A DNA stretch of 64,000 nucleotides from contig NC_084587.1 of NCBI RefSeq assembly GCF_033807715.1, positions 19,763,017-19,827,016 of the forward strand. Direction: 5' to 3'. Origin of the DNA: Cololabis saira (lineage: Eukaryota > Chordata > Actinopteri > Beloniformes > Belonidae). The position numbers and the translations under genes are program-made. The notes beneath the pieces were generated by a model. That model did no database searches. It was not told the DNA's origin and saw nothing but the letters and a program-made list of their open reading frames with translations. This document shows, one piece after another, positions 23,379 to 34,290 of the stretch. The stretch's first letter is position 1, and the number at the start of each line of letters is the position of its first letter.

Positions 23379-23899
23379 AGGGGACCTATTATGGCATCTA
23401 ATACCTATTTTAAACAGGCCTTGAATGTCTTAAAAACAAGCTTTTGATTGTTTTTGCTAAATAAATTAGAAATTCAGCCTCTGAGCCATGTTTTTATCTT
23501 CCCATTCTCTAACCTCATTATCTATGCGGGATTCTGAGTGGGCGGGGCTATGATAATGAGGCTCTGTGCTGATTGGCTGCCTGAATGAAGCGATACACCG
23601 CTACGAAAAAATGGCGGAAGCGGAGTTGTTGTTGTTGTTGTTTTGGCCAGAGTTAGTTGTGGGCGTGGTTTCAAGCATCGGAGGCCAACCGATGCAAATT
23701 GCATTTTGGTTACGTAACAAAAGGGAGCAGATTCTGAACGGCTCGTAGATCCACATCACACTGGACGGCTCATCCGGGCGGCTGTACAGACACTGCATAA
23801 TTTGGTTGCTTTCCTCCTTCTCTGAGTTGGCAGGCTGAAGAGAGACCACTTTATATATGTTAAAGATAGAAAAAACTTGTTTTTCATAATAGGTCCCCT
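23379..23899. mobile_element. TTAA-type MITE, AGGGGACCTATTATG family (copy 1)
   Basis: 521 bp with 15-bp perfect terminal inverted repeats (AGGGGACCTATTATG) and TTAA on each side (23375-23378 and 23900-23903). TTAA duplications point to Kolobok or piggyBac; I cannot decide between them. The interior holds a short (GTT)n run near 23624 and no transposase. A 1.3-kb relative lies at 55.9 kb. Confidence 0.88.
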
Positions 23900-24124
23900 T
23901 TAATATCTGGTGAAAGAGTTCTGAACGTTGTCTAGAACTGTTTCCATCAGGAGACAGTGTAAGATTAGTTCTCACTATTAAGAATAGTTTTATTTATTAA
24001 ATTCAATTAAAATGTACTTTATCAATCCTCAAAAGGAAATACATGATTACATTTATACAAATGTATACATTTTAGTATATATAAATGTACACACTATTTA
24101 TTTATCAGTTCAGTTCAATCCAAT

Positions 24125-24720
24125 TCATCCATCTTCTACTGCTTATCTGGGATCAGGTCTTGAGGGACAGTAGCCTCAGCAGGGAAGTCTAGACTTACGC
24201 TTCCACTGCCACTTTGTCCAGCTCATCTGGGGGACCCCAAGGTGTTCCCAGGCCAACTGAGAGACATAGTCCCCCCCGTGGGTCCTGGGTACTCCTCAGG
24301 GTCTCGGCCCAGTGGGACATGCCCAGAAAACCTCCAGGGAGGCGTCCAGGAGACATCCTAACCAGATACCCTAGCCACCTCCTCTGGCTCCTCTCAATGC
24401 GGAGGAGCAGCGGCTCCACTCTATGACTCTAATGACTGAGATTTTCATCCTATCTCCCGAGGCACCCTGCAGAGAACACTCATTTTGGTCGCTTATATCA
24501 AAACTTGTTCTTTTGTTCACCACACACAGCTCGTGGACATAGATGAAGGTTAGAATGTAGATCAACTGGTAACACAAGAGATTCGCCTTTTGGCTCAGCT
24601 GCTTCTTCACCATGACAGACCCATAGACACCAGTCAATCTCCCGCTCCATTCTTCCCTCACTCGTCAACAAGACCAGGAGATACTTGAACTCCACCCTTT
24701 TCCAGCTGATTCTCATCCCA
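24125..24720 (-). mobile_element. LINE 3' fragment, Rex1-like (second copy)
   Basis: Minus-strand relic with EPLLLRIERSQRRWLGYLVR, MSPGRLPGGF and LLTSEGRMEREIDW, the same protein region as at 2720-3415 but covering different parts. Frames are broken. The 3' tail (a GCAGTAGAAGATGGATGAA-type sequence on the minus strand) is at 24125-24145. Strongly diverged, no function expected. Confidence 0.8.
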
Positions 24721-25467
24721 GCAACTGCACATCCTGCTCAGTTCAATTCAATTCATTAAAACTGCAGGGAAGGGAAACTGCATTTTGTAGTCTCTCCAAA
24801 CTTTAATAATAATCCCAGTAAAATGTCTGTCTTCACTATTGTGTTCCTTAACTTTTTTACCTTTTCCATAAAAGACACCTAAGAAAGCACACATTTGCTC
24901 TGAATTTACGTGACCTTTTCTTACTCCATTCACACAGCATTCAATTTTAGCTGCTTCAACCCACCTACTTAGCTGTTTTTTCAAGCACCTTTGCCTCAGC
25001 TATCTCTTTTGAAACAGCATCTAACTTATCTTACTACTTTAATAAAGTTGTTCAGGTTTCAGTTCAGCTCAAAGATCTGTAATCTCTGAATATATCAAGG
25101 TATTACATTTTCCCATTCAGCCAATTGCTTACATAATAATGTAATGCGAGTGTAAGTGAACATATCATATATCATATATTTCTGACTTTTTGATGCTGAT
25201 TTAGATTTTCTTTGCCATTTTTGGTCAGTTGCTATGGTGCAAACAATTTTGTTTAGTAACCTAGCAAACCTAGCAAAAACCTAGCAAACATTGCACAAAA
25301 AGATTCACAGCTCAGCAGCTTCTCATTTATGATTCACTTATCAGATTATGTTAAGTTGGCTTTTAAGAAGGACCTGTGCTATACATTCAAGCTAATAATG
25401 CTCTCAGTTTCCAGTGAGGACCTCCAGTGTTGAGTGCAACACACTGGTAGTGTTGATTCAGTACCTA
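24721..25467. other. no recognised feature
   Basis: AT-rich unique DNA, with CTAGCAAAC-type short repeats near 25260-25290. Confidence 0.4.
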
Positions 25468-25500
25468 ATTGTGTCAATGCTGAGTCAGCATTGACACAAT
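25468..25500. repeat. perfect 33-nt palindrome
   Basis: ATTGTGTCAATGCTGA (25468-25483) and TCAGCATTGACACAAT (25485-25500) are exact inverse complements around a single G. The next bases (TGCTGACTCGAG) repeat part of the arm. Confidence 0.9.
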
Positions 25501-25971
25501 GCTGACTCGAGGCTTTTTCTGGTGTCCATTTAAGTTTGCATGTACCCTTTATAAAATATATTCGTTCTTATTCATGAGGAAGACTTAATGCAAAGGTCAG
25601 GTATCACAGCAGGACAGGTTTGGTCTAATTACAACTGTGGGTCACTGTCTGACCCAAGGCACTACATCTGCCTTGCTAGTCTGATTCAAACCAGGAGGTG
25701 AAGGTATTTGCAGTTCCTCCAAAGACCACTAGGGGCTGGCTCCAAAAGAAAATTAGGCCCAATCTCAATTCTCCCCCTACTTTTCTTCACTCGCCCTTCT
25801 TTTCTTCCCTACCCCCTAAAAAAGAAGGGGGAGATTTTAGGGCACTTGAAATCTAGGGCACTTGGCCCAGATGCCTGTCCCAATTCTCCTCCTCCTCCTC
25901 GTTTTCATCCCTACCCTGATCAGGAAGCTGAGAGCCAAAAGCTATTTTAATTTCAGCTGTAGCGCTGTTAA

Positions 25972-26215
25972 AGCAGCACTATGTAACTTTTCCACCTTAA
26001 TATCATATTTCCAGAGTCATTGTGATGGCACATCAACTTACAACAGGTTTAATGACACCTCTGTCATGGTCTGAGGGGTCTGCATCGCCTTCACTGGCAC
26101 TATGTAACTTTGAGGTGGATGGTAGGAACCCTTCCAAATTACTGGTAACGCACTACCGCTTTTGTCCAAAGGAGCCGCCAAACTCAACAAAAGCTGAAAG
26201 TTACATTGTGCTGCT
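25972..26215. mobile_element. TTAA-type MITE, AGCAGCACTATGTAAC family
   Basis: 244 bp with inverted ends AGCAGCACTATGTAACTTT and AGCAGCACAATGTAACTTT (18 of 19), bounded by TTAA at 25968-25971 and 26216-26219. Nested in the 25752-27498 element. No coding capacity. Confidence 0.85.
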
Positions 26216-26578
26216 TTAAAATGCCACTTTATTAAGTTTTAATATTTTTTCAGGTGTAAAAGTAACCTTTAAGATCCCCAACCTGGGCTCAGTTTATCCA
26301 AATGACACCTGTTAAGAAATTTGACTCGACGTTTTCGGAGATGAGAAGAGCCGCCGGCCCAGGGGAGCAGCCTCAGCTCACAGCCCGAGAACAGACGTGA
26401 TCGCTGGGTCGACCCACGCCGTCAGCCCCGGGAGAGAAACCTGCAGCTCTGTTGAGAATTACGCTGGCTGAAATAAATAATTTAGGAAGATGTTGGTTAA
26501 ATAGATGAAATCTAACAGTTGTAGCTACGCCTGTTAAGAAATTTGCTCCGAAAATTTAGAGATTTCTGCCTGCCGGCT

Positions 26579-26720
26579 CCGGAGCTTATGGGTCCGCGTT
26601 AAATCGACGCAGAGCCTACGGCGTAGGGTACGGCGTAGGGTACGGCGTACGGCGCGCGTCGCCGCGTAACCTACGCCGTAGGCTCTGCGTCGATTTAACA
26701 CGGAACCATAAAACAGCTCC
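26579..26720. mobile_element. GCTGATTTATGG foldback family (copy 1)
   Basis: Arms GTTAAATCGACGCAGAGCC and, inverted, the same sequence at the right (around 26680-26700) flank a core of CGTAGGGTACGG repeats. Outer ends TATGGGTCCGCG and, inverted, TATGGTTCCGTG. A CpG-rich, near-complete hairpin of about 140 bp. Confidence 0.75.
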
Positions 26721-26918
26721 GCTATCTTCACTTCAGCTTTATATAAAAGTGTGTAAATTACCCAGATAACAGCTTTGTGGTTTCTGAAAACTATTATATC
26801 AGAAACAGCCAAAACAAATCTGACGAGTCACAGGATTATTTCTCTCTATTTCCCACAAAAAAATGCTTGCTCCCTCGGTCACAATCTGAGACGAGTCTGC
26901 CTGTTTGCCCTCGGTCGA

Positions 26919-27063
26919 CGAGTCAAATCGACGCAGAGCCTACGGCGTAGGTTACGTAGCCTACGGCGTAGCTTACATAGCCTACGGCGTAGCTTACGTA
27001 GCCTACGGCGTAGCTTACGTAGCCTACGGCGTAGCTTACGTAGCCTACGGTGTAATCTAACAG
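26919..27063 (+). repeat. 21-bp minisatellite grown from a foldback arm
   Basis: Starts with the foldback arm (AAATCGACGCAGAGCC at about 26925) and then repeats a 21-bp unit with core CCTACGGCGTAG at 26939, 26960, 26981, 27002, 27023 and a divergent sixth at 27044. Because 21 is a multiple of three, the frames look like repeated Leu-Arg-Arg peptides; these are not real proteins. Confidence 0.85.
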
Positions 27064-27498
27064 CCTTTACTCCGGCGCGATTCTTCGCGAACAACGGACA
27101 AAAAAGGGATTATGTACATTCACTGAGTGAATATTATGAAAGTAAAATATATATTTCTCGCTAGAAATGTAATCAAAACGCATTTTTATGCAGAAACTAA
27201 CTCAAAATATTGATTTTATTCACAAAAAAATAAGAAAATGTCCGCCATGTTTTTGTTTGGGATTCAGTCCGCAAATGACGACGAAAAGCATTCTGGGAAA
27301 TTTTTATACCCCCTCGCTCGCCAAGTCAGCATCTGAAATCCCTCGATGTGAAGGGGCTATTCTCAGCCCCTAGCCCTCGTTATGCCCACTCCCCCTAGGT
27401 GAAAAGAGGAATTGGGACACCACTACCCTCACGGGAACGCGCAAAATTTAGGGGTAGTGAAGAAAACGAGGGCGAGGGGGAGAATTGGGACGGGGCCA

Positions 27499-28170
27499 AA
27501 GTCTCCATTGACCCCCATGTTAAAATTTCAGCAATTTGCAGCAGAAAAAGAGTATGGTTCAAAAATTGTTGTGGTCTTTACAGCTGGATTTCAAATCCAT
27601 GAATTGTTTTGTACCACATAAGGTACAATTATACAAAGGAACAAGTTTATGAATAACTATGTCCAGTTCTTCAGTCTACGACCTAACCCCATCACTTACA
27701 TTTGTAAGAGCCCAGGTTGAAACCACATACTGTGTAAAGTGCATGCAGTACCGGTATGGAATACCCGCGGTGCAGCAGTTACTGTTCTGTTAGTGTGTAG
27801 TATGGCACCTTTGAAGCTGTGATGCTACGGTGTGATGGGTCATGTGACTTTTGACTGGCTTTTACAATTATGCCTCCCTGCATCATGGGATGCAATATAA
27901 AAGGTAGACTGATCACTTATAAAATTGAACTTCTTCTAAAAATGTATATTTTGGCCAAATGAGTACATACTTGTAATATCGTATGTATTTTTGAAAAACA
28001 ACCTTGTGTAAATCTTTATGTGGATTCAAAAAACAATAAAATGGATACAATTAAATCATTCATACTTGTAAGATTTTGCTAAATTAGGATCAAAACACTC
28101 ACCTTGGTATTTGCTGTTATTAAATGTTGGAACACAAGTTTTGTAGGCAAGAAATACTGGCAGGAACAGA
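27499..28170. other. no recognised feature
   Basis: Unique AT-rich DNA, no transposon ends placed. Confidence 0.4.
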
Positions 28171-28207
28171 CCTTAACCCTAACCTTAACCTTAACCCTAA
28201 CCTTAAA
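28171..28207. repeat. short telomere-like hexamer array
   Basis: Six hexamers alternating CCTTAA and CCCTAA, the latter being the vertebrate telomere C-strand unit. Too short and degenerate to claim a true interstitial telomere. Confidence 0.7.
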
Positions 28208-28382
28208 TCAAAGGCTAGGTGACATCCAGACTGTAGTTTGGAAAACATTTCCAATAGCTTCCGTTTAAGCGGTGAGTATTCCTGCAAGTGAGCGTGCAAG
28301 ACGTAAAGGACGTCTCATTAATCAAACTATGCACTTGAACATGTCAGCCAATTCACCGCAGGGTTACAAAGAGAAAAACAAT

Positions 28383-28445
28383 CATGCACGCTCCCACTTA
28401 AAGTCTAAGGACAATTTAGAGTCACCAATCAATATAACAAGAAAT
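28383..28445 (-). mobile_element. SINE fragment (same family as 45.4 kb)
   Basis: CAATTTAGAGTCACCAATCA with neighbouring ATGCACGCTCCCACTT is the reverse complement of the central part of the 45435-45799 element (TTTCTAAATTGCCCGTAGG region). Ends are lost. Confidence 0.55.
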
Positions 28446-29829
28446 CAATATAGTATATTATCAGCAGAAGAATCAACAATATAACACAGTGGCACATAGA
28501 CAAGAAAAGTGAGCTGGGCAGGAGGATGATGTACAACAAAAGACCAGCGTATCTGAGCTAGAGTACAGCACTGTTTAAAGGTCTTTAAAAAAGTGTCACC
28601 CCTACTTTAGTTGCTTTATCAAAATGTTTATAACATCTATATTTATTGACAATTTCCATTGACAAATGCCACACTGTGAGTGTGTTCAGCCCAGAAAAGA
28701 TGGAAAAACTGTTTCTGGGTGCAGCTTGCAAAAGGTGCAGGTGCCATTATACTTGAATTTGACCATAAAACGTAAGTAAAGCAAAACCAAGCACTTTTTC
28801 ATGTTGAAATATCAGTTTACATTTAATTTAAAGAAATATTACATTTATTTTTTTTTTTACTAAAAGTGTTGTGAAGCTTTCGTGCTCTCCTTTGCATACT
28901 ACTGGTAAAAACCAGAGTAACTTTGCACTCAAACCTTGCCATAACTCTGAGGAGACTTACTGTAAGAAAATAATGATACCAAAAATAAGAGACCAAACAG
29001 TGTTGTAAAAACAACTTAACCTCCACTCCTTCTGACCTAAAAATAAAGATTTTATTTATTTAGGTTAGGGAAAAAACCTGGTTCTCATCTTTTCTGCATG
29101 TATCTTAAAGAGACTGGAAAACACATGGATGGTCAAACTTCTTAAATCTTCTGCACAGCTCTGTTCAGCTGAAAATATTTGCACCTTCATTACTATAATC
29201 CCTCAGCTTGCCTGATTTTTTTGATTTAAAAAAAATGTTTGTAATGATGTTTCATTATCATATTTTGAGCGCTAAGAGAAAGTCGAGGGATTGATTCATG
29301 TCACGTATTAAGCAGAGACTGCAAAAACTATAGTTTCCCTTCAAAAGCTCAAACATGCAACGTCCAATTCTACTGGTGGTTCTTTTGTTGTGTCCACCTC
29401 TTTGCTCTGCCTTCACCTAAACCGCCCATTTCAGCAGCTTCACAAGTGAATGCCGTTACTGAAAACCTTTGTGGTTGGTAATACGCAAAAAAAGTCTGAA
29501 CAAAGTGCCGATCATCGCCTGAATCAATAAATTGTTGATTTTCCTTTTTTTTCCACAAACAGGCAGAAAATGTGATTTTGATCAAAAGAAAAAAAAATGG
29601 ATGATGCATATTTGCACAAAGGTTGATCTCAAGCATTTATTTCTCCTTTTTTCATTATTATATTCGTATATTGTATTCGTATTTTCAACTAGTGAGGGAT
29701 AACAGCACAGCAGCTTTTTTTTCAAATTGTTTTTTTTTTTTTGTCCAACATCATGGAGATGTGCTAAAGCTCTCCATGAGGAGTGGTTGTTCAGTATGAA
29801 TATGTGTGTGTATGAGTGTGTGTGTTCCC
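28446..29829. other. no recognised feature
   Basis: AT-rich unique DNA with T-runs near 28847 and 29720-29745. Short frames without domains. Confidence 0.4.
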
Positions 29830-30190
29830 AGCCACGTGCTGTCTACAATTTGGGCTCACACGTCGTCCTGTCAGGGGTCTGTGCAGCTAATCTTTATGCA
29901 CTCTGTGACCTCCTCACTGCAAACCTTGCTAAATATATTATTCCCCTGGGCCTTTCATTGCTGCTTGGTGTCAGAAATCAATATGTATGAGGCGGGTAGA
30001 TGGGAATTTCTAATAGATCTCTGCGGCCCTGCGCTGCTCTTCAATATCTGCCTTGGACTATTAGTGCCGGCTCAGTGGCGGTGAAATAACCGAGATAATC
30101 TTTTAAGGTGCCGTTCTTAAGGTGGAGCGGCAACTCCTGCGCCGCTTCTTCCTCCTGATTGCTAAACGAGGGATTTATTGTTTGGGGGAT
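29830..30190. other. candidate conserved non-coding element
   Basis: Non-repetitive block with features such as TCAATATCTGCCTTGGACTA (around 30041) and AATAACCGAGATAATC (around 30085). Two overlapping frames of about 90 codons cross part of it, but neither has a domain or flanking splice sites. Enhancer-like by eye only. Confidence 0.25.
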
Positions 30191-30503
30191 GTTTGCTGAA
30201 AGTGACAAACAGGCTCACTGAGATTTAAATTGCCTCATCTAATTTTATTCCAATTTTATAATATTTATTTTTTATCTGAGTACTGATTTAAAATCCACTA
30301 TTGATATTTTCTATTGCATTTTAAACAAAAGCATAACAGCTGGTTTTCACACATTTCTGTAGATTATATTTTGACGTAAACGGTGAGCATTTTTGCCGAG
30401 ACATGTTTGCATGGATGTGTAGGCGCATAATGTTGTCTGGAGGGATGTGCCACAGCGCTAATTGCCCTTATTCCTAATGCGAGGATGATTTGCTGCAGCA
30501 CTT

Positions 30504-30538
<35 letters not shown>
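30504..30538 (+). repeat. (AGC)n with one AAC interruption
   Basis: About eleven trinucleotides, AGC with a CAA variant in the middle. Confidence 0.9.
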
Positions 30539-30600
30539 GAACCTGAGTCTAGTTTCTGCCTCTCTCTTCTCCAGCACCTACAGTCCCCTCCTTTAACCAT

Positions 30601-30636
30601 GACACCCCCCTCCCCCCACCTCTCCCCCCCCACTAC
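30601..30636. repeat. C-rich low-complexity tract
   Basis: Runs of 6-8 C separated by T or A. Confidence 0.85.
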
Positions 30637-31119
30637 ATCGAAGAGAGAAGAGACATCCGGCATCGCCAGGCAGTTAGGGGATCGGCGGGAGAAGCAGAGG
30701 GAAGGGAAGGCGGGGGGTGTGTTGGTTGGCTCACACAGCGTGTGGTCTCAAGGGAGGGAGAGAGGCTGAAATTATTCTACGGTCACCGGCTTTTTTCCCT
30801 CCCTCTCCATCTCTCCAGAAGCAGCCTCGTATATCTGCTGTCCCTGAGACAAAGGTTACGTCTGACTCCTCCAGGACCACCGCTGCTGACCAAAGACCAC
30901 ACACCTGCTCTATTATCACCACATCATCCGCTCCTGTTGTGAAGAATTAATCACAGAAATGATAGTCATTTTTCAAATATTCTTCGTCTGCATTTATTTA
31001 GTCTGGATGCGTAAGGTCACGTTCTGTTAGATCTTTATAAAGCGAGCCTGCTGGACTTGTTATGATGTTCTCATTCACGCTGATCTGGCTTTGTGTTTTA
31101 TGTGTTGGCACGCATTTGC

Positions 31120-31325
31120 AATTTCTGTCATCCGCAAATGCTTTTAATCTCCTTCCTCCTCGCATACTGTATGATTCATCAAAAGCCCGCCGCCGTGACT
31201 GTGGGTGCCCATAAAATGAGCAGGAAAAATTACAAGTCTCTTGTTCCCTCTCTGCCGGCTCCAGCCTCTCCTTGGCTCAGCCATCACTTAATCCTGGAGC
31301 AGCCACTTGATACCAATTGTAAAGC
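31120..31325. other. candidate conserved non-coding element
   Basis: Non-repetitive block including GTATGATTCATCAAAAGCCC (around 31168) and GCCATCACTTAATCCTGGAG (around 31280). No domain in the 80-codon frame over it. Confidence 0.2.
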
Positions 31326-32128
31326 TCAAAATTAAAAAAAAAGAACATTTGTAAGGTTTGGGTTGTTGTTAAATTATTTTGGTGCATTTTGTTGTAATAC
31401 CTTTTTTATGCTGTGGAAAGGAGTGTGAAGTTCAGTTCAGGTCAGTAAGGGTTTTCAGCTAAAATAGATCATCAGGCTAAATAGGCTGAATATGAAAAGG
31501 GCTTCCTTGCTCTTTAAAATTTTAAAACCAGTAATAATGCCTGTCCTCACACTGTCGCTCCATCACTGCTTGATGTCTATGACAGTTTTTTGATGTGAGC
31601 AGGGCGGCTTCTCAGAAAGGTGGTAAGTAAGATCCTGAGAAACTATTATGCACAACATTTTGGACAGAGTTCCTCAAATGAAAAAGTTGAAATTAAATAG
31701 AAAAAAGAATATTTAAAAAAAAAACTTGTTTTTGATACATGCCCATTTTAGCATAACTACTTACCTAAAATAGGCATCCAGTTTCAGCTGAAGTGAACCA
31801 CATAAACACATACTTTCACCAAGACGGACCACTGAAATTGGGAGTAAAAACACGTTTATTTGTGGTATTATAATATAAGTGCAAAATCATACCATTTTGT
31901 TTGTTCATTTACACTTGTGCAAAGTAAATGATGCTAAGGCCACTGAGGATTTGGTGTCTCATTTGAAGATTGAAGACATTTCTGCAGACTTTAGTCAAAG
32001 GAAATGCTAAACCAGACTCAAGAGATAAGCTGTTAAGACTAAAGGCCTGTTTCTATTACTAGGGAGTTCAAGCGGTTTCAGGGGGGCTAAATCATAGATG
32101 TTACCAGCAAAGCCCCTGGAGGAGAAAG
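31326..32128. other. no recognised feature
   Basis: Unique-looking AT-rich DNA up to the target duplication of the next hAT element. Confidence 0.4.
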
Positions 32129-32136
32129 GTTTTGGA

Positions 32137-32874
32137 TAGTGCTGTCAAGCGATTAAAAAAATTGTGCAATTAATTAAGATCTGTAATTAATTTATCTAAT
32201 TAATCGCTTTTTTAATCGCGCCTACAAATTGCTGAGAAAAGCCCTCAACTTGAAGTGTTTTCTTTTAAATTCATTACATTATTCTGGCAGATCAAAAGAT
32301 TGATATATAACAACAAAAAAAGTGGCTTTATACATTTTTTTTTTTTTTTCTTTAACAGACTTGAACAGATGGACTCCTAGCCATTTACATCCACTTGGCA
32401 AGAACAATCGCCAGCCTCTCGGTCGCAGACCTGCGCATGTGCGCGGGCTGCTCTCCTCGAGTCTAGTTTGATGAAGAACGTTGCTGTGGCTCGATACATT
32501 GCTAACATCGTTGCTGCTAAAGTTAGCTGTGGTCCTTTCCACAAAGAACACATAACACTCTACTTTTATCAACGGTGCCGTCGGGGCATTTTAGAAATGT
32601 AAATTCCCCTTTCACTGAACTGACAACAAGCGTATGCTAAACACGCCCAAACAAAGGGACAGCCAATCAATGTCCACTTCAAGGTGGGACTGACCGTTGT
32701 TTTCCACCCCTAACAACTCAAGCACAAACACATATTTCAAAATAAAGGCAAATTGCAAAAAGAAAAAGTGGTAAATTAGAGATTAAAAAATAGATTAAGC
32801 GATTAAAAAACATAACACGCTAAATATGCCTGTAATTAATTAATCGCAATTGACGCGTTAATTTGACACCCCTA
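32137..32874. mobile_element. hAT-type MITE, TAGTGCTGTCAA family (copy 2)
   Basis: 738 bp, collinear with 18370-18977: same left end TAGTGCTGTCAAGCGATTAA, same right end TTTGACACCCCTA, shared interior phrases such as GAGAAAAGCCCTCAACTTGA and CCAAACAAAGGGACAGCCAA-type sequence. Flanks GTTTTGGA (32129-32136) and GTTTTGGG (32875-32882) match at 7 of 8. It carries about 130 bp absent from copy 1, mainly a T-run and following sequence (32333-32400) and a segment near 32550-32610. Confidence 0.88.
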
Positions 32875-33016
32875 GTTTTGGGAACCTTTATGGGTCAAAA
32901 CATGTACCTGCTGTGGGTTAGGCTCTGGATGGGGATAGTGTTGAGTTGGCGCTGACTGGATATGGTGAGGGCAGGAGATGACGTTGTTTAGTCGTTTAAT
33001 GTCCCCTACAGAGATG

Positions 33017-33228
33017 TTTTCCAATCCTGTCCCTTGGGGCACACTGTCCTGCATGTTTTAGATGTTTCGCTCCTCAAACGCACCTGATTGAATCCCCTTT
33101 AGCGTGTCATTAAAATCTCACAAGTTTGTCAACCGCCTCGCTAATTTGATTCAGGTGTGTTAGAGCAGACTAACATCAAAAACATGCAGGGCAGTGTGCC
33201 CTTAGGAACAGCGTTGGGAGACACTGCC
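33017..33228. mobile_element. decayed palindromic MITE (ACATGCAGG family)
   Basis: CACTGTCCTGCATGTTTTAG (around 33041) is mirrored by AAAACATGCAGGGCAGTG (around 33179), with further matching outward (CCTTGGGGCACA and TGTGCCCTTAGG). Between them CACCTGATT and AATTTGATTCAGGTGTG also pair. This resembles a common teleost hAT-like MITE. Flanks too decayed for a duplication. Confidence 0.6.
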
Positions 33229-33678
33229 CGACAGGCTGGACAGGTTTTCTCTTGTCATTCATTGCCACCATCGCAGTACCTGGAAACAGCAGACAGAAAC
33301 TCCTGAGGCTCCTTTAATTTTCATCCTGTTGTTCTGGTTTGTTTAACTTAGGTTTCTTTATTATATTCATTTTCTTTGTATTCTTTTATTTTTTTTTTGC
33401 ATTAAGCAAACAGTGAAGGTGGTGCAATGCTGCCGCTAGGTGGTACAGAGTTGTCTTTTGCAAAATTTATTTTATTAAGATTAAATGTTTTTTCAGTGAA
33501 AATAACTGTTTTGTTACCTTTAAATAAATGATGCTTGTCCTGACTTTTAGAGGTTCAAAAATGCCTTGAACTGTCAGATTTCAGAGCCTCTAGCTGGCAT
33601 TGATAAAGCAGTGAACACAGGTTCTGAAAAAGCAGGCTTTTTTTCCATGACTTGATTATTAAAAGTATTATGAAAGCA
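33229..33678. other. no recognised feature
   Basis: AT-rich unique DNA. Confidence 0.4.
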
Positions 33679-33733
33679 CCATACCATACCATACCATACC
33701 ATAACTACCATACCTACCACACCACACCACACC
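33679..33733. repeat. (CCATA)n followed by (CCACA)n
   Basis: Five CCATA units (33679-33703), a short interruption, then about three CCACA units. Confidence 0.9.
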
Positions 33734-33736
33734 AAC

Positions 33737-34290
33737 TTTATTTATAAAGCACTTTAAAACAACCACAACTGAAACAAAGTGCTGCACATAACTGAATACG
33801 AACAACTATAAGAGACTACAAGCAAACAGATTAAAAGTGTATATAAGAACAATTTCAATCCAAAGCAATAAAACAGATAACACCTAAGATTAATTACGAA
33901 ACTAAGACTTGCTGAGGTTGAAGGCCAAAGAATCAAAATGGGTTTTAAGACAGGTGTTAAAAGCGGACGGTGAAAGGGTCTCCCTAATGTGCAAGGGGCA
34001 GGTTATTCCACAGTCGGGGAGCAGCAATTGAGAAGGTCCTGACCCCTCTGAGCTTCCACCTAGACCTCGGTACCTGCAGGAGCAGCTTGTCAGCCGACCT
34101 GAGGAACCGAGAAGGTGAGTAGGGGTGAAAAAGCTCGGAGAACAAGATCATTTAAACATTTAAAAATAAACAAAAGATTTAAAAATGAACTCAACAACAC
34201 ACAGGCAGCCAGAGGAGTGAAGGCAGGACATGGGGACGGTGAACGATAACAGCAGAGAGAGCGGGGAGCAGTGGTGCTGGGAGGTCTTCA
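33737..34290. repeat. dispersed teleost repeat fragment
   Basis: Starts ACTTTATTTATAAAGCACTT next to AACAACCACAACTGAAACAA. Further on are GGTTATTCCACAGTCGGGGA, GAGCTTCCACC, CTGCAGGAGCAGCTTGTCAG and CACACAGGCAGCCAGAGGAG. I recognise this order as a widespread fish interspersed repeat but cannot give its class. Non-coding. Confidence 0.55.

Larger units (their letters stand above)
25752..27498. mobile_element. composite DNA transposon with CAATTCTCCCCC ends
   Basis: The left end GGCCCAATCTCAATTCTCCC and, inverted, the right end GGCCCCGTCCCAATTCTCCC form imperfect terminal inverted repeats. Sub-terminal sequence on both sides is C-rich on one strand and G-rich on the other (for example TAGGGGTAGTGAAGAAAACG near 27450). 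I recognise this as a common teleost DNA element but not its superfamily, and no target duplication is clear. Nested inside are a TTAA MITE (25972-26215), a foldback (26579-26720) and a minisatellite (26919-27063). No intact transposase frame. Confidence 0.65.

Noticed and set aside
22818..23424. Overlapping frames on opposite strands near 23.2 kb, one after a CTTACAG acceptor-like site
   Set aside because: All three plus-strand frames stay open for a while by chance; no domain, and the 76-codon frame ends inside the TTAA MITE.
26775..27164. Arg/Leu-rich repeated peptide that might suggest a real repeat protein
   Set aside because: The period is the 21-bp minisatellite; the mirrored strand gives a similar repeat, as expected from palindromic units.
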